A stretch of 7,863 nt of DNA from assembly GCA_007117555.1 (NCBI GenBank), contig SKGI01000071.1, positions 1 to 7,863 on the forward strand, written 5' to 3'. The notes beneath the pieces were generated by a model that was not told where the DNA came from, searched no databases, and saw nothing but the letters and a program-made list of their open reading frames with translations. Numbering within the stretch: the stretch's first letter is position 1; each line of letters opens with the position of its first letter. This document shows positions 6,922-7,863 of this stretch, one piece after another. Both the position numbers and the translations under genes were made by a program. Source of the stretch: Candidatus Izemoplasma sp. (lineage in GTDB: Bacteria; Bacillota_I; Bacilli_A; Izemoplasmatales; Izemoplasmataceae).

Positions 6922-7540
6922 ACCATACTTGCATACAGTTCGCGCAAAGGAGACGGATGCTTTTTCCCTCTCTTTGCGTGCGCAAGCAGAAGCAGCCGAT
7001 ATTCCCATCATCGCTTATGATGGGTTATGTTTTTTACAACAAATTATTCTCATGCGGGGTGTCAATCGTATTCTTGAACTAGGCACTGCAATTGGTTATT
7101 CAGCCATTGGTATGGCCCGTGTGCGCCATGACTTAGAAATCGTGACGATTGAACGCGATGCCGAAAGACTTGATTCAGCACGTCAAAACATTGACGCGGC
7201 AGGATTTTCATCACGTATTACTGTGATTGAAGCCGACGCAAGAACCCTTGACCCAAATACCCTTAAAGGTCCTTTTGACATGATTTTTATTGATGCATCA
7301 AAGTCGCAAGGCATTCATTATTTTGAACGCTATGAATCATGCTTAGCACCGGGGGGGATCATCGTAACTGATAATGTCCTTTTTCATGGCTTCCATGAGA
7401 TGACAATTCGCTCGCGAAACTTACGACAACTGACACAAAAAATCGACCGGTTTAACCGGTACTTATTGACGCGAAAAGATTACCATACAATGATTTATCC
7501 TGTCGGAGACGGGATGAGTGTCAGCATCCAATTGAGGTGA
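6911..7540 (+). CDS. trmR: SAM-dependent O-methyltransferase, TrmR-like (tRNA wobble 5-hydroxyuridine methyltransferase)
   Basis: The B. subtilis counterpart TrmR (YrrM) methylates 5-hydroxyuridine at tRNA position 34 to 5-methoxyuridine; the same role is inferred here from similarity and gene order. The 209 residues form one Rossmann methyltransferase domain of the catechol-O-methyltransferase type. Visible features are motif I ILELGTAIGYSAI (54-66), the acidic strand end TIERD (Glu81) that should bind the SAM ribose, FIDASKSQ (Asp128, Lys131) and TDNVLFHG (Asp154-Asn155), the metal-site positions of this family. The C-terminus YPVGDGMSVSIQLR matches the family ending. ATG 6911 overlaps yrzB by 11 nt; AAGAGG abuts it with no spacer, so translation probably depends on coupling to yrzB. 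An in-frame GTG at 6830 would overlap yrzB by 92 nt and adds residues unlike the family. A substrate other than tRNA cannot be excluded. Confidence 0.85.
   Translation: MKAEPYLHTVRAKETDAFSLSLRAQAEAADIPIIAYDGLCFLQQIILMRGVNRILELGTAIGYSAIGMARVRHDLEIVTIERDAERLDSARQNIDAAGFSSRITVIEADARTLDPNTLKGPFDMIFIDASKSQGIHYFERYESCLAPGGIIVTDNVLFHGFHEMTIRSRNLRQLTQKIDRFNRYLLTRKDYHTMIYPVGDGMSVSIQLR
7534..7540 (+). promoter_or_regulatory. Ribosome binding site of the U32 gene
   Basis: GAGGTGA contains the TGA stop of the methyltransferase gene and lies 4 nt before ATG 7545. It supports this start and coupled translation. Confidence 0.75.
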
Positions 7541-7544
7541 CATC

Positions 7545-7863
7545 ATGCAACTTGCAGTCACATTGCGTCACAGCGATCTCATCGGACCCTTCAGACGAAG
7601 TGGTGCCGATGTTTTTGTCGTTGGGATTGAAGGTTTAACCCATCGCTTTTCCCAGACCTTTTCACTTGAAGAAATCGCATCCTGTCAATCGAAAGTTCAA
7701 GCAGCCGGTGGCATTTTGTGGGTGGCGCTTAACGGATTATATCATCCTGATCAGTTGCCAGCGCTTGAGAAAGCGATAGATGTTCTAGCCAAGCACCCCC
7801 CAGAACGGATTTTATTTGCGGATACAGCAGTTTATATGTTTGCACAGTCTCGCGGACTTACGA
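7545..7863 (+). CDS. yrrN: Peptidase U32-family protein, N-terminal part (YrrN/TrhP-like), cut by window end
   Basis: The frame is open from ATG 7545 to the window end (106 complete codons), so the gene is partial at its 3' end. The translation begins MQLAVTLRHSDLIGPFRRSG and carries the U32 N-terminal pattern: a short strand, then GADVFVVGIEGLTHRF, TFSLEEI, and ILWVALNGLYHPDQLPAL, where U32 proteins have a GAD...G..., FSLEEI and VAVN...H..DL arrangement. U32 proteins of this neighbourhood (B. subtilis YrrN/YrrO; E. coli TrhP) take part in prephenate-dependent hydroxylation of U34 in tRNA, which would supply the substrate of the TrmR-like enzyme encoded just upstream. The cysteine cluster expected in U32 proteins would be further downstream and cannot be seen. 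The assignment to YrrN rather than YrrO rests on position only. Confidence 0.8.
   Translation, partial: MQLAVTLRHSDLIGPFRRSGADVFVVGIEGLTHRFSQTFSLEEIASCQSKVQAAGGILWVALNGLYHPDQLPALEKAIDVLAKHPPERILFADTAVYMFAQSRGLT

Overview
The window is a compact, almost entirely plus-strand stretch of housekeeping genes from a low-to-moderate G+C Gram-positive-type bacterium (Bacillota or the related Mycoplasmatota/Mollicutes; by eye a little over 40% G+C, not computed). Three things point there: a T-box riboswitch in front of alaS, strong AGGAGG-type ribosome sites, and a gene order that matches the Bacillus subtilis yrrC(recD2)-alaS-yrrK(ruvX)-yrzB-yrrM-yrrN block. UGA is used as a stop (alaS, yrzB and trmR end in TGA) and Trp is TGG, so this is not a UGA=Trp mycoplasma code.

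Layout. Positions 1-906 hold the 3' part of a metal-dependent Xaa-Pro aminopeptidase (M24 family), closed by an intrinsic terminator whose stem straddles the stop codon. An extended -10 promoter then drives recD2 (978-3317), a RecD2/TraA-type SF1B helicase. The 290-base gap at 3318-3607 is fully used by a sigma-A-type promoter and an alanine T-box leader (specifier GCC, T-box motif, antiterminator/terminator pair). Downstream lies a tightly packed operon: alaS (3608-6235), ruvX (overlaps alaS by 4 nt), yrzB/DUF1292 (12 nt later), a TrmR-type O-methyltransferase (overlaps yrzB by 11 nt), and the start of a U32-family protein (4 nt later) that runs off the window end.

Functionally, the alaS operon charges tRNA-Ala and, if the last two genes act like their B. 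subtilis counterparts TrmR and TrhP, also makes 5-methoxyuridine at tRNA wobble positions. The T-box would tie all of this to the charging state of tRNA-Ala. RuvX and YrzB are conserved passengers of this neighbourhood.

Compared with B. subtilis, two members of the block are missing: ireB (yrzL), normally between alaS and ruvX, and mltG (yrrL), normally between yrzB and yrrM. Loss of mltG, a peptidoglycan transglycosylase, would fit a wall-less Acholeplasma/Izemoplasma-like lineage, but this cannot be proved from the window. I see no mobile element, CRISPR array, tRNA or rRNA gene, and no clearly novel system; the interest lies in regulation and in what the cluster has lost.
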